Source: Trueperella sp. (lineage in GTDB: Bacteria > Actinomycetota > Actinomycetes > Actinomycetales > Actinomycetaceae). Taken from it: DNA of 64,000 nt. Location of the stretch: NCBI GenBank assembly GCA_030532125.1, contig JAUNLU010000001.1:175860-239859 (forward strand), written 5' to 3'. The notes beneath the pieces are model-generated. The model was not told where the DNA came from and searched no databases. It saw nothing but the letters and a program-made list of their open reading frames with translations. This document shows, piece by piece, positions 33,934-43,317 of this stretch; position 1 is the first letter of the stretch; every line of letters starts with the position of its first letter. The position numbers and the translations under genes were made by a program.

Positions 33934-35184
33934 TTACGGCACCGCCGCCAGCACGAACCGACCTGCCCCCCGGATCGACACTGGCCCATCTGCCGCATCC
34001 AAGAACACCGCTTGCCCGGTATTAACTAGTAGAGTTTCGCTCGCCACAACCTGGGCTGCCCCGGTCAGACACAGTAATATCCGCGGTCCCGCGCCGCGGA
34101 TATGCTCCAGCCGGTTCGCGTCCCGCAGTTCAATAAGCGATAGTTCGAAATCATCTACCGGAGCATAGAAAGTTTGCTGTACCGGCGACATTTGCTCCGG
34201 CGCAATGCGGATCGGTGGGGCTGCCACCGTCTCTACAACTTTCATCAGTTCAGACACATCTACGTATTTCGGCGTCAATCCGGCGCGCAGTACGTTATCT
34301 GAGGCTGCCATTATCTCCACTCCAGTGCCGCGCAAGTAGGCGTGCACTGTTCCAGCCGGCACAAAGATTGCTTCCCCGGGCTGGAGCGACACCGGATTTA
34401 ACAGTAGTGACGCCACCACTCCCGGATCTTCACCGTAATGTTTTGCCAATTCGACGACGATCGCATCTGCCCGGGGCGACGGCGAAGCTGCCGGATCTCG
34501 CTCGGCGCAGGCAGCGATAACTTCGTGTATTTGGGCGGCATTCGGGGGCGTATCTACTCCTAGCAAGTACGCAAATACATTGCGTACCCCTGCCGCATTG
34601 GGACGCTGGCGGATCAGCTCTGCGATCTGGTTTGCCAGCGGCACTCCCAACCCACTCAGCACATCCACAATGCGGCGCGGGGTGCGAAAACCAACTATGG
34701 CCTCAAAATCACTGAGCGCACACAGCAGCTCAGGTTTGTGGTTGCGATCTTGATAGCTGCGTTCGGGCGAGCACAGTTCAATTCCTGCCGCATCTTCCCG
34801 GTCATATCCTGCTGTTGCCTGTGCTTTTGACGGATGCACTTGGAGTGACAGTGGCGTGTCCGCAGAGATTATTTTTAACAGGTACGGCAGCTGGGGGAAA
34901 TTAGGCGACTCGCTCGGTTCGCCGAGCACCATTTCCGGAGCTTGCGCAATGTAGTCATCCAAAAAATTTTCGGTGCCGGTCAGCCCGGCGTCGCCAGCAG
35001 CAAACCGGGACAAATCTAGTACTGCGGAATTAGGCGCAACCCCGATCCGAGATGGACTCGCCGGATGCGCCCCTAACCAGAGCTCCGCAATCGGACGCCC
35101 CATCGGAGAGAACCCAAACATTTTCGGAATCGCTGCCGGTGAGCCCCAGGCGTAGTCTCGAATCCGTCCCTGCAGATGTTTCAT
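33934..35184 (-). CDS. manA: Mannose-6-phosphate isomerase, class I
   Basis: Zinc enzyme of 416 residues interconverting mannose-6-P and fructose-6-P. Zinc ligands lie in SLQVHPSKAQA (His) and RNHKPELLCAL (His, Glu), and the distal His is in IFVPAGTVHAYLRGTGVEIM. WGSPAAIPKMFG and AELWLGAHPASPS are also typical of the family. It supplies mannose phosphate for glycans or allows mannose catabolism. It starts at an ATG 9 bases after the DUF3027 stop region, so it may be the last gene of the csp-DUF3027-manA strand block, although manA is itself transcribed away from that block's 3' end in the same direction. Confidence 0.95.
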   Translation of the reverse strand: MKHLQGRIRDYAWGSPAAIPKMFGFSPMGRPIAELWLGAHPASPSRIGVAPNSAVLDLSRFAAGDAGLTGTENFLDDYIAQAPEMVLGEPSESPNFPQLPYLLKIISADTPLSLQVHPSKAQATAGYDREDAAGIELCSPERSYQDRNHKPELLCALSDFEAIVGFRTPRRIVDVLSGLGVPLANQIAELIRQRPNAAGVRNVFAYLLGVDTPPNAAQIHEVIAACAERDPAASPSPRADAIVVELAKHYGEDPGVVASLLLNPVSLQPGEAIFVPAGTVHAYLRGTGVEIMAASDNVLRAGLTPKYVDVSELMKVVETVAAPPIRIAPEQMSPVQQTFYAPVDDFELSLIELRDANRLEHIRGAGPRILLCLTGAAQVVASETLLVNTGQAVFLDAADGPVSIRGAGRFVLAAVP

Positions 35185-35193
35185 GCCGAGTGG

Positions 35194-35988
35194 CTAGTCC
35201 TTTTCTTCGAACACCACATCTATTTCATCCAATACGGGATCGGACTGTTCCCACAGTTTCTCCCGCTTGGAGACGTCGGTTTCCGAGTGTGCGCCACAGC
35301 CGTGGTCTAGTGAAACTACGCGCCCATCAAACGGCGACCATTCATTAGCGCAAACCCCAAACAGCTGCCGAGCTGAACCCGCCATATGCATCAGATATCC
35401 ACAGGAGGCGCAGTTAGCTTTGGCATCGCGGGTGCCTTTATTGCGCGGGCCAACATCCGACTTGTACCACCGCCGATAGGCAGCAGTGCGCCCGGTATCT
35501 GACAGCACTCGTTCTCTGCCCTGGCCCCACTCGAAAATAGCCATCGCTTCTTCGTCAGCCCCGATAGTTTCAAAATTGGGCTGCAGTTCCGGCTCCACGT
35601 TGGTTTGGAGATTGGAGTCATTGGGATTGTAGGGCAGCCGATCTGATGGGGTGACGTCTTCCGGGCGCAACCGATCTGCCCACGGCACCCATTCAGGCGC
35701 TAGCAGGGCATCTGGCCCCGGCCGCAAGGACAGTTCATCGACCGTAGCGCGGCGCGCCCGGTGTGCCCGGGAAAGCGTAACTACCCAATACCAGCCGCGA
35801 TAACCCGGCATCAGGCAGTCAAAAGCATGGCTGATAACTCGCGGAGCTTCTTGCACTAGCCCCACGTGCGCGCCCACATTTTCGGCGCTGGTGATTTCCA
35901 GCAGAGCTTCCCGCGCCAGATCTAGCGCATTGGCGAGTATCTTCTCACTGGTCAGGGTCTGTTGCGGATGGATACGTTCGTTAGACAT
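35194..35988 (-). CDS. DUF3027-family protein
   Basis: Actinobacterial protein of about 264 residues, function unknown. Conserved features are AFDCLMPGYRGWYWVVTLSR, VDELSLRPGPDALLAPEWVPW, and RLRPEDVTPSDRLPY. A C-terminal zinc-ribbon-like part follows, with CASCGYLMH, FGVCANEWSPFDGRVVSLDHGCGAHSE (split Cys/His ligands). The ATG at 35988 overlaps the cold-shock gene stop (ATGTCTAA), indicating translational coupling to the RNA-binding protein upstream. That linkage and the zinc site suggest a nucleic-acid or ribosome role, which is inference. Confidence 0.9.
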   Translation of the reverse strand: MSNERIHPQQTLTSEKILANALDLAREALLEITSAENVGAHVGLVQEAPRVISHAFDCLMPGYRGWYWVVTLSRAHRARRATVDELSLRPGPDALLAPEWVPWADRLRPEDVTPSDRLPYNPNDSNLQTNVEPELQPNFETIGADEEAMAIFEWGQGRERVLSDTGRTAAYRRWYKSDVGPRNKGTRDAKANCASCGYLMHMAGSARQLFGVCANEWSPFDGRVVSLDHGCGAHSETDVSKREKLWEQSDPVLDEIDVVFEEKD

Positions 35989-36355
35989 CAAAATCCTCAG
36001 CCAAAGCCCGCAGTGCTTGCGCAATACGCGGCCCACCCTCAGGGTAGCGCCCGCGCCGCAGCTGATTCGATGAAGAATCCAAGATGCGGATTAAGTCTTC
36101 AATAATTGGCACCAGTTCCTCCGGAGACCGCCTATTTGCCGCGGCCAATGACTCGTCTTTCTTGAGGATGGTCAGCTGCAGTGCTGCCGGGCCGCGCCGG
36201 GTATCACCCATACCGTATTCCACTCGAGTGCCGGGACGCAGCCGCGCGCCAATCGGAACCGAGCTTTCCGGCAGGTAAACTTCCTGGCCGTCGTCTCCAG
36301 TGATGAATCCGAAGCCCTTCTTCGTATCGAAGAACTTCACTCTTCCGGTAGGCAA
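35981..36355 (-). CDS. Cold-shock-domain protein with C-terminal extension
   Basis: Protein of 124 residues. Residues 1-65 form a cold-shock domain with both RNA-binding motifs (GRVKFFDTKKGFGFITGDDG; the second is altered to EVYLPESSV instead of VFVH). A helical extension of about 60 residues (ELVPIIEDLIRILDSS, then RIAQALRALAEDFDV) is typical of an actinobacterial CspB-like branch rather than short CspA. It heads an overlapping pair with DUF3027. The 254-base upstream gap has an AT-rich leader, and no thermosensor structure was verified. Confidence 0.9.
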   Translation of the reverse strand: MPTGRVKFFDTKKGFGFITGDDGQEVYLPESSVPIGARLRPGTRVEYGMGDTRRGPAALQLTILKKDESLAAANRRSPEELVPIIEDLIRILDSSSNQLRRGRYPEGGPRIAQALRALAEDFDV

Positions 36356-36538
36356 AATTACTCTCTTTCAAATGGCCTGCGCAGTTTCGTGGCGCAGTCA
36401 AGGCAGAAATTCTTGCGCGGCAAAATGCCGCCTGGTCTAATTATGGCATTTTCCCTCCAAACACAAGAATCTACTGTGCTGGATGCGAAACTGTTTTCCA
36501 ATTATTCAACTTTTGCAGGTAGATTAGCTCTAGAAACT

Positions 36539-36550
36539 TGACTTAAGTCA
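36539..36550. promoter_or_regulatory. Perfect 12-bp palindrome upstream of the TPM-pspA unit
   Basis: TGACTTAAGTCA is its own reverse complement and lies 60 bases before the TPM gene start. Its TTGACT may double as a -35 element. The regulator is unknown. Confidence 0.35.
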
Positions 36551-36609
36551 CAGGCAACCACACGCATACACCGCTATACGCCATATGCAGCGGCGCAGAA
36601 AGGATCCCG

Positions 36610-38580
36610 ATGCATTTCCGCCATCGCTCACGCCCCTCACTGTTTGCGCAGTTGTTTGCCCTATTCGGCGCTGTGCTCACTATTTTTGCTGTGGGGAGCT
36701 GGTGGGATGCACCTGCTTACGCTGCAGCACCCGTGGCACTCGAGGACCATCTGTTGGACGAAGCTGGAGTGATTGCAGACGACGCCGATGTGCTGGCGGC
36801 GATTAATCAGGTTCCGGGTGGGGATATGTGGGTAGTTATTGTTCCCAACTTTGACGGCATCGATGCAGTGGAATGGGCACAACAAACCCACAGCTTATCC
36901 GGGCTGGATAAGTACGATGCAGTTTTTGCGTTTTCGGTGGAAAGCCGAGAGTTTGGCGGATATACCCCGACGGGCGATGGTATCTCGCGGGAGATTATCG
37001 ACGCGGCAACTAACCGGGTGATGCTCGATCAGCTCAGCGCGGGGAACTGGGATGCCGGCATCAAACTTTTGGCAGAAAATGTGCGGTCGATGGTGCGCAC
37101 TGGGGATATTACGCTTCCCGCGCCTGATCGCGACGCCATAAATAGCGCCTGGGCATCCACTTTCTGGGTCGCCTTTATCGCACTGATTGCGGTGGTGGTG
37201 CTGATTGTTTTCCTCAGCAATAGGAATAAGAAGAAATCGGGTAAGCCAGCTGGAATCGCTGGCGGCGCTCCCACGGATCCAGTTAAGTTGCGCCAGCATG
37301 CGGGCAGCGAGTTAATCGCTGCGGATGACGACGTCCGCGCCGCCCGCGCCGAGCTGGAGTTTGCCCGAGCCGAATTTGGCTATCAAGCTACTGCGGACTA
37401 CGCCGCTGCACTGGAATCGGCACAGGAAGCGATACAGCAGGCATTTGCCCTGCGCACTGAACTGGATAACCAGGATCCAGCTAGCTCGGCGCCTATTGCC
37501 AATCAGATTTTGCAGCTGGTGGGCAAAGCCCGCCACTCCTTGGCCGAACAGGAACAAGGATTTTCCCAGTTGCGCGATTTAGCACGCCGGGCGCCCGAAA
37601 AAATCTCTGAGCTGAGTGCACGCAGCGCAGAGATAGACCGCCAGTTGCCGGTTGCAGTGGCGCAGCTGGCGAATCTGCGCCACAACTATCCCCCAGAGTC
37701 GTTGGCTACTTTGCAAACTTATCCAGACCAAATCACCACGCTACTCAGCTCTACGGCAGAATCGCTGGCTGAAGCGCAAAAAGAGGTGGACGCCGGGAAT
37801 CGCAATGGCGCAGTTGCCTACACTCGGCTAGCTGAAGGCACTGTTGGGCAAGCTGGGCAATTGCTGGAGCAGATTGAACATGCGCAACAACTGCTGACCG
37901 AGGCTCGGGCGCGGCTAGAGCGCAATGTGGCTTCGCTCAGTTCCGATGTGGCAGATGCCCAGCGTTTGGGCGGAGCTGACTCCACTATTGCGGCGCGGGC
38001 TGATGCCGCACGGGAAGTGCTGGCGCGCGCCACTGCCGGATCACAAGTAGATCTAATTCTGTTGAACTCGCAGCTAGAGGAAACGGAGGCCGCGCTGGAT
38101 TTGGCACTCACCGGAGTACGGGAGCAGGAAGAGAACAGATTGCGGATGGAAACGCACGTATCCCGGGCGAAAGAAACCGCAGAACTTAAAATTACGGCCG
38201 CTGATGAGATGATCACCCGTTACCGCTCTGAAATTGGTTCCACAGCTCGTGCCTATCTCAACGAGGCAATCCAGCATTTTCGGGCGGCTGATTCGCTGCC
38301 CGCCTTGGAGCAAGTTACTGCCTACCAACAGGCTCGGACCGCAGCAGAGAACTCCTATGCGGCAGCTATGCAAGACGTACAGGCATTTACTCGACACAAC
38401 AATGTAGACGCTGCCAGCGCAATTGTGGGCGGAATTGCACGCGGTTTGCTGTGGGGATCGCTTCTCAGCGGGGGGAGCAATAACCGACATTCTGGTGGTA
38501 ACTTTGGCGGCGGCTTCGGCGGTGGTAACTTCGGCGGCGGATTTAGCGGATCGGGCGGCGGAGTACGAAAAGGTTTCTAA
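36610..38580 (+). CDS. Secreted/membrane TPM-domain protein with coiled-coil cytoplasmic-type tail
   Basis: Protein of 656 residues. A signal peptide (LFAQLFALFGAVLTIFAVGSWW ... AYAAAPVA) precedes a TPM (TLP18.3/Psb32) domain at about 45-170 (LLDEAGVIADDADVLAAINQ, YDAVFAFSVESREFGGY). One membrane helix follows at about 180-200 (ASTFWVAFIALIAVVVLIVFL), then a basic stop-transfer NRNKKKSGK. A long Ala/Glu/Gln-rich helical region (about 235-600) and a Gly/Phe/Asn-rich tail (GGNFGGGFGGGNFGGGFSG) end the protein. The ATG has aaagga upstream. It directly precedes pspA, a linkage known in actinobacteria, so a membrane-stress role is likely. Confidence 0.88.
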   Translation: MHFRHRSRPSLFAQLFALFGAVLTIFAVGSWWDAPAYAAAPVALEDHLLDEAGVIADDADVLAAINQVPGGDMWVVIVPNFDGIDAVEWAQQTHSLSGLDKYDAVFAFSVESREFGGYTPTGDGISREIIDAATNRVMLDQLSAGNWDAGIKLLAENVRSMVRTGDITLPAPDRDAINSAWASTFWVAFIALIAVVVLIVFLSNRNKKKSGKPAGIAGGAPTDPVKLRQHAGSELIAADDDVRAARAELEFARAEFGYQATADYAAALESAQEAIQQAFALRTELDNQDPASSAPIANQILQLVGKARHSLAEQEQGFSQLRDLARRAPEKISELSARSAEIDRQLPVAVAQLANLRHNYPPESLATLQTYPDQITTLLSSTAESLAEAQKEVDAGNRNGAVAYTRLAEGTVGQAGQLLEQIEHAQQLLTEARARLERNVASLSSDVADAQRLGGADSTIAARADAAREVLARATAGSQVDLILLNSQLEETEAALDLALTGVREQEENRLRMETHVSRAKETAELKITAADEMITRYRSEIGSTARAYLNEAIQHFRAADSLPALEQVTAYQQARTAAENSYAAAMQDVQAFTRHNNVDAASAIVGGIARGLLWGSLLSGGSNNRHSGGNFGGGFGGGNFGGGFSGSGGGVRKGF

Positions 38581-38633
38581 TATCTAGAAAAACAACCCAT
38601 TCCGGAAACAAAACAGATAGAAAGAGGAAAACT

Positions 38634-39389
38634 ATGGCAGAAAAACAGTCAATTCTGGGTCGGATTAGCCAGCTGGCTAAGGCCAATATAAACGCGATCC
38701 TGGACCGCGCTGAGGATCCAGAAAAGATGCTTGACCAGATGGTACGCGACTACTCCAATTCAATTGCGGAAGCTGAAGACGCCGTCGCCGTAACTATCGG
38801 AAATCTGCGGTTGGCAGAAGCTGACTACCGTGAGGACATCGAAAATGCCCGTACCTGGGGTGAAAAAGCACAGGTAGCGGTAAATAAGGCTAATGAACTC
38901 ACTGCCGCTGGTAACACTGAGCAGGCCCAAAAGTTCACCGATCTGGCCAAAATTGCCCTAGAGAAACAGATCGCCTCCGAACAGGAAGCCCGCGCTGCTG
39001 AGCCGATGATTGCTTCCCAGCAAGAAGTGGTAGCAAAGTTGAAGGACGGACTGGCTCAAATGCACGGCAAGCTGAGCGAGCTGCAGTCTAAGCGCGATCA
39101 GCTAGTTGCCCGGCAGAAGACGGTCGAAGCGCAGAATCAGGTACAAGAAGCAATTGGTTCGATCAATATCATGGATCCCACCTCTGAGATTTCCCGCTTC
39201 GAGGATCAGATCCGCCGCCAAGAGGCCATTACTGCCGGACGCGCCGAAGCAGCCGCGATCAGCTTCGAGGATCAGTTTGCTCTGCTGGAGGACGCCGCGA
39301 AGAGCAGCGAAGTGGAGACCCGACTCCAAGCACTGCAGGCTGGGGAGCCGCAGAAAGCGATCGAAGGCAAGGACTTCACTACCTACTAA
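38634..39389 (+). CDS. pspA: Phage shock protein A (PspA/IM30)
   Basis: ESCRT-III-like coiled-coil protein of 251 residues. It starts AEKQSILGRISQLAKANINAILDRAEDPEKMLDQMVRDY, an amphipathic membrane-binding helix, and continues with long heptad-rich helices. These include LEKQIASEQEARAAEPMIASQ and KDGLAQMHGKLSELQSKRDQ (given in parts). It binds and stabilises damaged membranes. It lies 53 bases after the TPM gene with the ribosome site gaaagagga and ends at a strong terminator, so the TPM-pspA pair is one transcript. Confidence 0.95.
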   Translation: MAEKQSILGRISQLAKANINAILDRAEDPEKMLDQMVRDYSNSIAEAEDAVAVTIGNLRLAEADYREDIENARTWGEKAQVAVNKANELTAAGNTEQAQKFTDLAKIALEKQIASEQEARAAEPMIASQQEVVAKLKDGLAQMHGKLSELQSKRDQLVARQKTVEAQNQVQEAIGSINIMDPTSEISRFEDQIRRQEAITAGRAEAAAISFEDQFALLEDAAKSSEVETRLQALQAGEPQKAIEGKDFTTY

Positions 39390-39407
39390 TCGCAACTCAG
39401 AAGCACT

Positions 39408-39463
39408 GGGAACCGCGTCAGCAGTTAGGCAACCGCCCAAATCCCTGACGCGGTTCCCCTTTT
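39408..39463 (+). terminator. Strong hairpin terminator after pspA
   Basis: GGGAACCGCGTCAG pairs with CTGACGCGGTTCCC, followed by CTTTT. Confidence 0.9.
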
Positions 39464-39490
39464 CCCAGTTTTTACAGCACAATTAGAGAT

Positions 39491-40213
39491 ATGAGCAAAA
39501 TCCTGGTTGTCGACGACGAACCCACTATCCGCGAATTACTTTCCGTATCCCTGAAATTCGCTGAGTTTGAGGTGGCGACTGCTGCCGATGGTCACGAAGC
39601 TCTGCGCGTGGGGCTCGATTTCCAGCCAGATCTAGTGGTACTAGACATCATGCTGCCGGATATGGACGGCTACGAGGTCTTCCGCCGGTTGCGGGAAAAC
39701 GAAGTGAATGTGCCAGTAATTTTCTTGACTGCGCGCGACGACGTACAGGATAAAATCCAGGGGCTACAAGTCGGGGGCGACGACTACATCACCAAACCCT
39801 TTTCCCTAGAAGAAGTGATGGCACGTATCCAAGCCGTACTGCGCCGCACTGCCCCGGCCACCGCAGAAGACTCCATCCTGCGCTATGCCGATCTGGAACT
39901 AAACGAGGATTCCTACGAAGTCCGCCGCGCCGGCGTCGATATTGAGCTCTCCCCTACTGAATTTAAGTTATTGCATTACCTGATGCAGAACGCCGAGCGA
40001 GTGGTATCAAAAGTGCAGATTCTCAACCATGTGTGGGACTACGACTGGGTGGGAGAATCGTCGATTGTGGAGTCTTATATCTCCTATCTACGCCGCAAAA
40101 TTGATTCCCCGGAAGGTCTCGGCATCACTGATCCCGCCCAAGCTGCGCGGATCGAACCACTGATCCACACTCGACGCGGCATCGGATACATGTTGCGCCT
40201 ACCCAGTAAATAA
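39491..40213 (+). CDS. OmpR/PhoB-family response regulator
   Basis: Response regulator of 240 residues. The receiver domain has VVDDEPTIRELL, the phospho-acceptor Asp in LVVLDIMLPDMDGYEVF, the switch Thr in VIFLTARDD and the Lys in GGDDYITKPFSLEEV. The C-terminal winged helix contains LSPTEFKLLHYLMQNAERVVSK, VESYISYLRRKID and TRRGIGYMLR. The branch is close to mycobacterial MprA/TcrA/PrrA. One base separates it from the kinase gene (TAAGATG). It directly follows the pspA terminator; MprAB homologues respond to envelope stress, so functional linkage is plausible. Confidence 0.95.
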   Translation: MSKILVVDDEPTIRELLSVSLKFAEFEVATAADGHEALRVGLDFQPDLVVLDIMLPDMDGYEVFRRLRENEVNVPVIFLTARDDVQDKIQGLQVGGDDYITKPFSLEEVMARIQAVLRRTAPATAEDSILRYADLELNEDSYEVRRAGVDIELSPTEFKLLHYLMQNAERVVSKVQILNHVWDYDWVGESSIVESYISYLRRKIDSPEGLGITDPAQAARIEPLIHTRRGIGYMLRLPSK

Positions 40214-40214
40214 G

Positions 40215-41663
40215 ATGCTGTCGGATCTATTTTTCAAAGGCTCGCTGTCGTTCCGAATAGTCGCCGTATTCTCGGTGCTGCTCGGCGCCAGTCTGGTGTT
40301 TATTTCCGCCTTGGCTGCTGTGACGCTACGCAACTACCTGACGGACGAAATCGACAATAATTTACAGAGTACCGGGCAATTAATCGCGAGCCAGACTATG
40401 GACGAGTTACTCACTGGGTTACAGCGCCAGATTCTGCCCTCGGAATTCTACATCTATATCGAATATCAAGACGCTGATCCGGTGGCGCTTTCCTACCAGC
40501 AAACTGTGCAGCGTTACGGGACTCCGGCCAACTTAACTGAGATAGCTGAAGTAGTAACCGCTAACCCTTACTCGGTTCCGGGTACCAAGATCACTAGCCA
40601 GTGGCGAGTAGTCACCATGCAACTTCTGGCCACTAATTTGCCCCAAAAAATTGGCACAGTGGTGGTGGCATTGCCGCTCGAACCAGTAACTGCGACCGTA
40701 GCTGCACTAACTAGAACTTTGATCTTACTGGCGTCGATGATCCTGCTTTTCGGGGCTGTGGCGTCATATTTGCTAGTGCGCCAATCCTTGAGTGGTTTGC
40801 GGGATATTGAGCAGGTGAGCCGGGAAGTGGCAGCCGGAAAACTCTCCGAGCGTGTCCCCGAGGTAGACGACGGCACTGAAGTGGCGTTACTGGGTCACGC
40901 TATTAACAAGATGCTTACCCAAATTGAAGATTCCTTTGCGGCGCAGACGGCATCTGAAGAGCGGATGCGCCAATTTGTGTCGGATGCTTCGCATGAGTTG
41001 CGCACCCCATTGGCCACTGTGCGCGGCTATGCCGAACTCTACCGGTTGGGTGGCGTGCCAGACGATCAGGTAACTGAAGCTATTTCTCGAATCGAATCAG
41101 AAGCCCGGCGTATGGCGGTTTTGGTGGAAGATCTGCTGCAATTGGCTCGCCTCGACGAAGGCCGAGAGATGAAAATGCGCCCGGTAGATCTGGCTTCTAT
41201 TGCCATCAACGCCATCAGCGATTTCAAGGTGCGCGACCCTAATCGCCAAGCAGAAGTGGTGAACTTGGCCGGCGGCGAGGTGGAGTCGACAGTGGCGCTA
41301 GCCGATGAAAACGCAGTTACCCAAGTACTCACTAATTTGTTGGGGAATGTAGTCACCCACACTCCAGCCGGAACCCCAGTAGAGGTGGCAGTGGGGATAG
41401 ACCCGAAAGACGCCAACTGCGCCTTAGTGGAGGTGCGCGATCACGGCCCAGGTATCCCGCTGGAAGAACAGGATCGAATTTTTGAGCGTTTCTATCGCAC
41501 TGACGCTTCCCGCTCACGCGGCTCCGGCGGATCTGGCTTGGGGCTGGCAATCGTGGCATCTATTATGGCTGCACACAGCGGTAACGCTGCGGTATTAGAG
41601 ACCGACGGCGGTGGATTGACCGTACAGTTACAGTTCCTGATTTCACCGCCGCCGGGGCAATAA
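40215..41663 (+). CDS. Sensor histidine kinase
   Basis: HisKA-type kinase of 482 residues. TM1 (IVAVFSVLLGASLVFISALA), an extracytoplasmic sensor of about 140 residues, TM2 (LILLASMILLFGAVASYLLV) and a HAMP linker come first. The phospho-accepting H-box follows (FVSDASHELRTPLATVRGYAE, His in SHELRTP). The ATPase boxes are VTQVLTNLLGNVVTHTPAG (N), VRDHGPGIP (G1), FERFYRTDASRSRG (F) and GGSGLGLAIV (G2). The sensor shows no recognisable ligand motif. It is paired with the regulator one base upstream. Confidence 0.95.
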   Translation: MLSDLFFKGSLSFRIVAVFSVLLGASLVFISALAAVTLRNYLTDEIDNNLQSTGQLIASQTMDELLTGLQRQILPSEFYIYIEYQDADPVALSYQQTVQRYGTPANLTEIAEVVTANPYSVPGTKITSQWRVVTMQLLATNLPQKIGTVVVALPLEPVTATVAALTRTLILLASMILLFGAVASYLLVRQSLSGLRDIEQVSREVAAGKLSERVPEVDDGTEVALLGHAINKMLTQIEDSFAAQTASEERMRQFVSDASHELRTPLATVRGYAELYRLGGVPDDQVTEAISRIESEARRMAVLVEDLLQLARLDEGREMKMRPVDLASIAINAISDFKVRDPNRQAEVVNLAGGEVESTVALADENAVTQVLTNLLGNVVTHTPAGTPVEVAVGIDPKDANCALVEVRDHGPGIPLEEQDRIFERFYRTDASRSRGSGGSGLGLAIVASIMAAHSGNAAVLETDGGGLTVQLQFLISPPPGQ

Positions 41664-41676
41664 CTGGCAATAGCTG

Positions 41677-42396
41677 TTAACCATTTACCGAGTCCGGGGC
41701 AGCCGTATCTGGAGTTTCGCGCTGCAGCAATTGAACTATCTGCGCGCGAGCGCGCTCCATGAAAACTGGCGCAGATTCTCCCGGCCGCGCATATAGTGGT
41801 TCGCCAATTTGTAAGCTCACCGGGGGGCGGTTAAGTTTCGGGAATTTCCGCCCCACTGGCATGGCAGCTTGCCCGCCGCGCAGCGCCAGCGGCACCAGGG
41901 GGATATTTAGTTTCGCCGCCAGCGCCGCTGCTCCCGGGTGAAACTGGCCCAGTTTGCCATCTCGTGACCGCGTTCCTTCCGGGAATAGCAATACCGGCAC
42001 ACCGGAGCGCAGCAGTGCTGCCGTCATCCCACCAGCATGACCCACGTGTTTGGTGGCAGTTTTACCTTTGCGGTCTACCGGGTAAGTGTTGAAGAACAGC
42101 GAAGTGAGCCAGGAACGTGCGGAATTGGTATAGAAGTAATCCGCTGCAGCACCCGCCGCCAAGCGCCGCACTGCCGATTCCGGGAGCAGCCCGAAAACCA
42201 TCGGCGCATCCAGATGAGAGGTGTGGTTGCCAATCAAAATATAGGATTTGGGCAGCCCGGTCAGGTGCTCCACTCCGGTAATTTCGGTGCGCAGCAATAA
42301 CGCAACTGCAGGGCGCAGCAATAAGTTCCGCACTACCGCGCGCACACAGCGCTTAGGCACAGAATGATAACTTGCCAGGTAATTTGGATTATTCAC
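41677..42396 (-). CDS. 1-acyl-glycerol-3-phosphate acyltransferase (PlsC-like)
   Basis: Membrane-associated acyltransferase of 239 residues. Motif I is IGNHTSHLDAPMVFGLLPE (HxxxxD), motif II lies near YPVDRKGK, motif III is LLFPEGTRSRDGKLGQFHPG and motif IV is IPLVPLALRGGQ. It probably acylates lysophosphatidic acid or a related glycerolipid. Its GTG start overlaps the SDR stop by the bases GTGA, so lipid acylation and a reductase are cotranscribed. Such SDR-PLSC pairs occur in lipid remodelling. Confidence 0.9.
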   Translation of the reverse strand: MNNPNYLASYHSVPKRCVRAVVRNLLLRPAVALLLRTEITGVEHLTGLPKSYILIGNHTSHLDAPMVFGLLPESAVRRLAAGAAADYFYTNSARSWLTSLFFNTYPVDRKGKTATKHVGHAGGMTAALLRSGVPVLLFPEGTRSRDGKLGQFHPGAAALAAKLNIPLVPLALRGGQAAMPVGRKFPKLNRPPVSLQIGEPLYARPGESAPVFMERARAQIVQLLQRETPDTAAPDSVNG

Positions 42397-43184
42397 CGGC
42401 GGCCCTTATTGAGTTTTTTGACTGCCTTACGTACCAACGGTTTGGGCAACACTTTGGCCAAGAAAACGATGATCTTGTGCTTGTCAGGGATAGCTAGCGT
42501 TTTGCCGCGGGCTACATCCCGCAAACACTGTGCCACTACGGTTTCCGCGTCGAGCCATACCCAGTCCGGAATTGACGAATTAGAAACTCCAGTGCGGGAG
42601 TGAAACTCAGTGCGCACCCAACTGGGCTGGAAAGTAACTACCTGCACGCCGTCGTCTTCCACTTCAACGCTGAGCGAATCCGACCAGTTAGTCAGAAAAG
42701 CTTTTATGGCTCCGTAAGCACCCATCGGAGCATAGCTCGCTACCGAACAAGTATTTATGATGACGCCGGAGCCGCGTTCTTTCATCTGGGCGCCAGCAGC
42801 CCCACCTAGTTCCATCGGGGCAAGCGCCATGAGTTCCGTAGCCTGGCGAAATTCCGTGGCATCAGTTACCGCGATCCGGGTATAGAGGCCGGCTCCGGCA
42901 TTATTTACGAATACAGTTATCGGGTTTTCTGCTGCCATGAGCCGGGCTTTTACTTGTGCCAGTTCGTTGGGCACAGTTAGATCGGCCGAGATTATTTCGC
43001 AGTTGATCCCGGTAGTGCTCAACTCAGCAGCTACAGATTCCAGCCGGTCCCGATTGCGCGCTACTAACACTAGATCGAGGCCACGTTCCGCAAGCTGTTT
43101 AGCGAAGTGGTAGCCCATCCCAGAAGTTCCACCGGTTATTAGGGCTGTACCTTGCCAGGAAAATTTATCTTTCACATTTCCCAC
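42393..43184 (-). CDS. Short-chain dehydrogenase/reductase
   Basis: Classical SDR of about 263 residues. The cofactor motif is ALITGGTSGMGYHFAKQLAE (T-G-x3-G-x-G), with Arg in VLVARNRDRLE suggesting NADPH preference. NNAGAGLY follows, and the catalytic triad is Ser in NTCSVASYAPMG with Tyr-x3-Lys in YGAIKAFLTNW. It resembles the DltE/11-beta-HSD-like reductases of ketoacyl or steroid substrates. The start is either GTG at 43184 or GTG at 43175; neither has a strong ribosome site. It overlaps the acyltransferase gene by four bases. Confidence 0.88.
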   Translation of the reverse strand: MGNVKDKFSWQGTALITGGTSGMGYHFAKQLAERGLDLVLVARNRDRLESVAAELSTTGINCEIISADLTVPNELAQVKARLMAAENPITVFVNNAGAGLYTRIAVTDATEFRQATELMALAPMELGGAAGAQMKERGSGVIINTCSVASYAPMGAYGAIKAFLTNWSDSLSVEVEDDGVQVVTFQPSWVRTEFHSRTGVSNSSIPDWVWLDAETVVAQCLRDVARGKTLAIPDKHKIIVFLAKVLPKPLVRKAVKKLNKGRR

Positions 43185-43317
43185 GTTAGATCAGTTCCGC
43201 GGGATAACAGTAGTGCAGGCATCTACTGGTGAAACCGTGTTCTTGTGGTGTGCATGATTGCAACTTCCCTATTACTCGAGCTTGGTGTATCTTCGTGGAA
43301 GATTCTACGGAGGCGCG

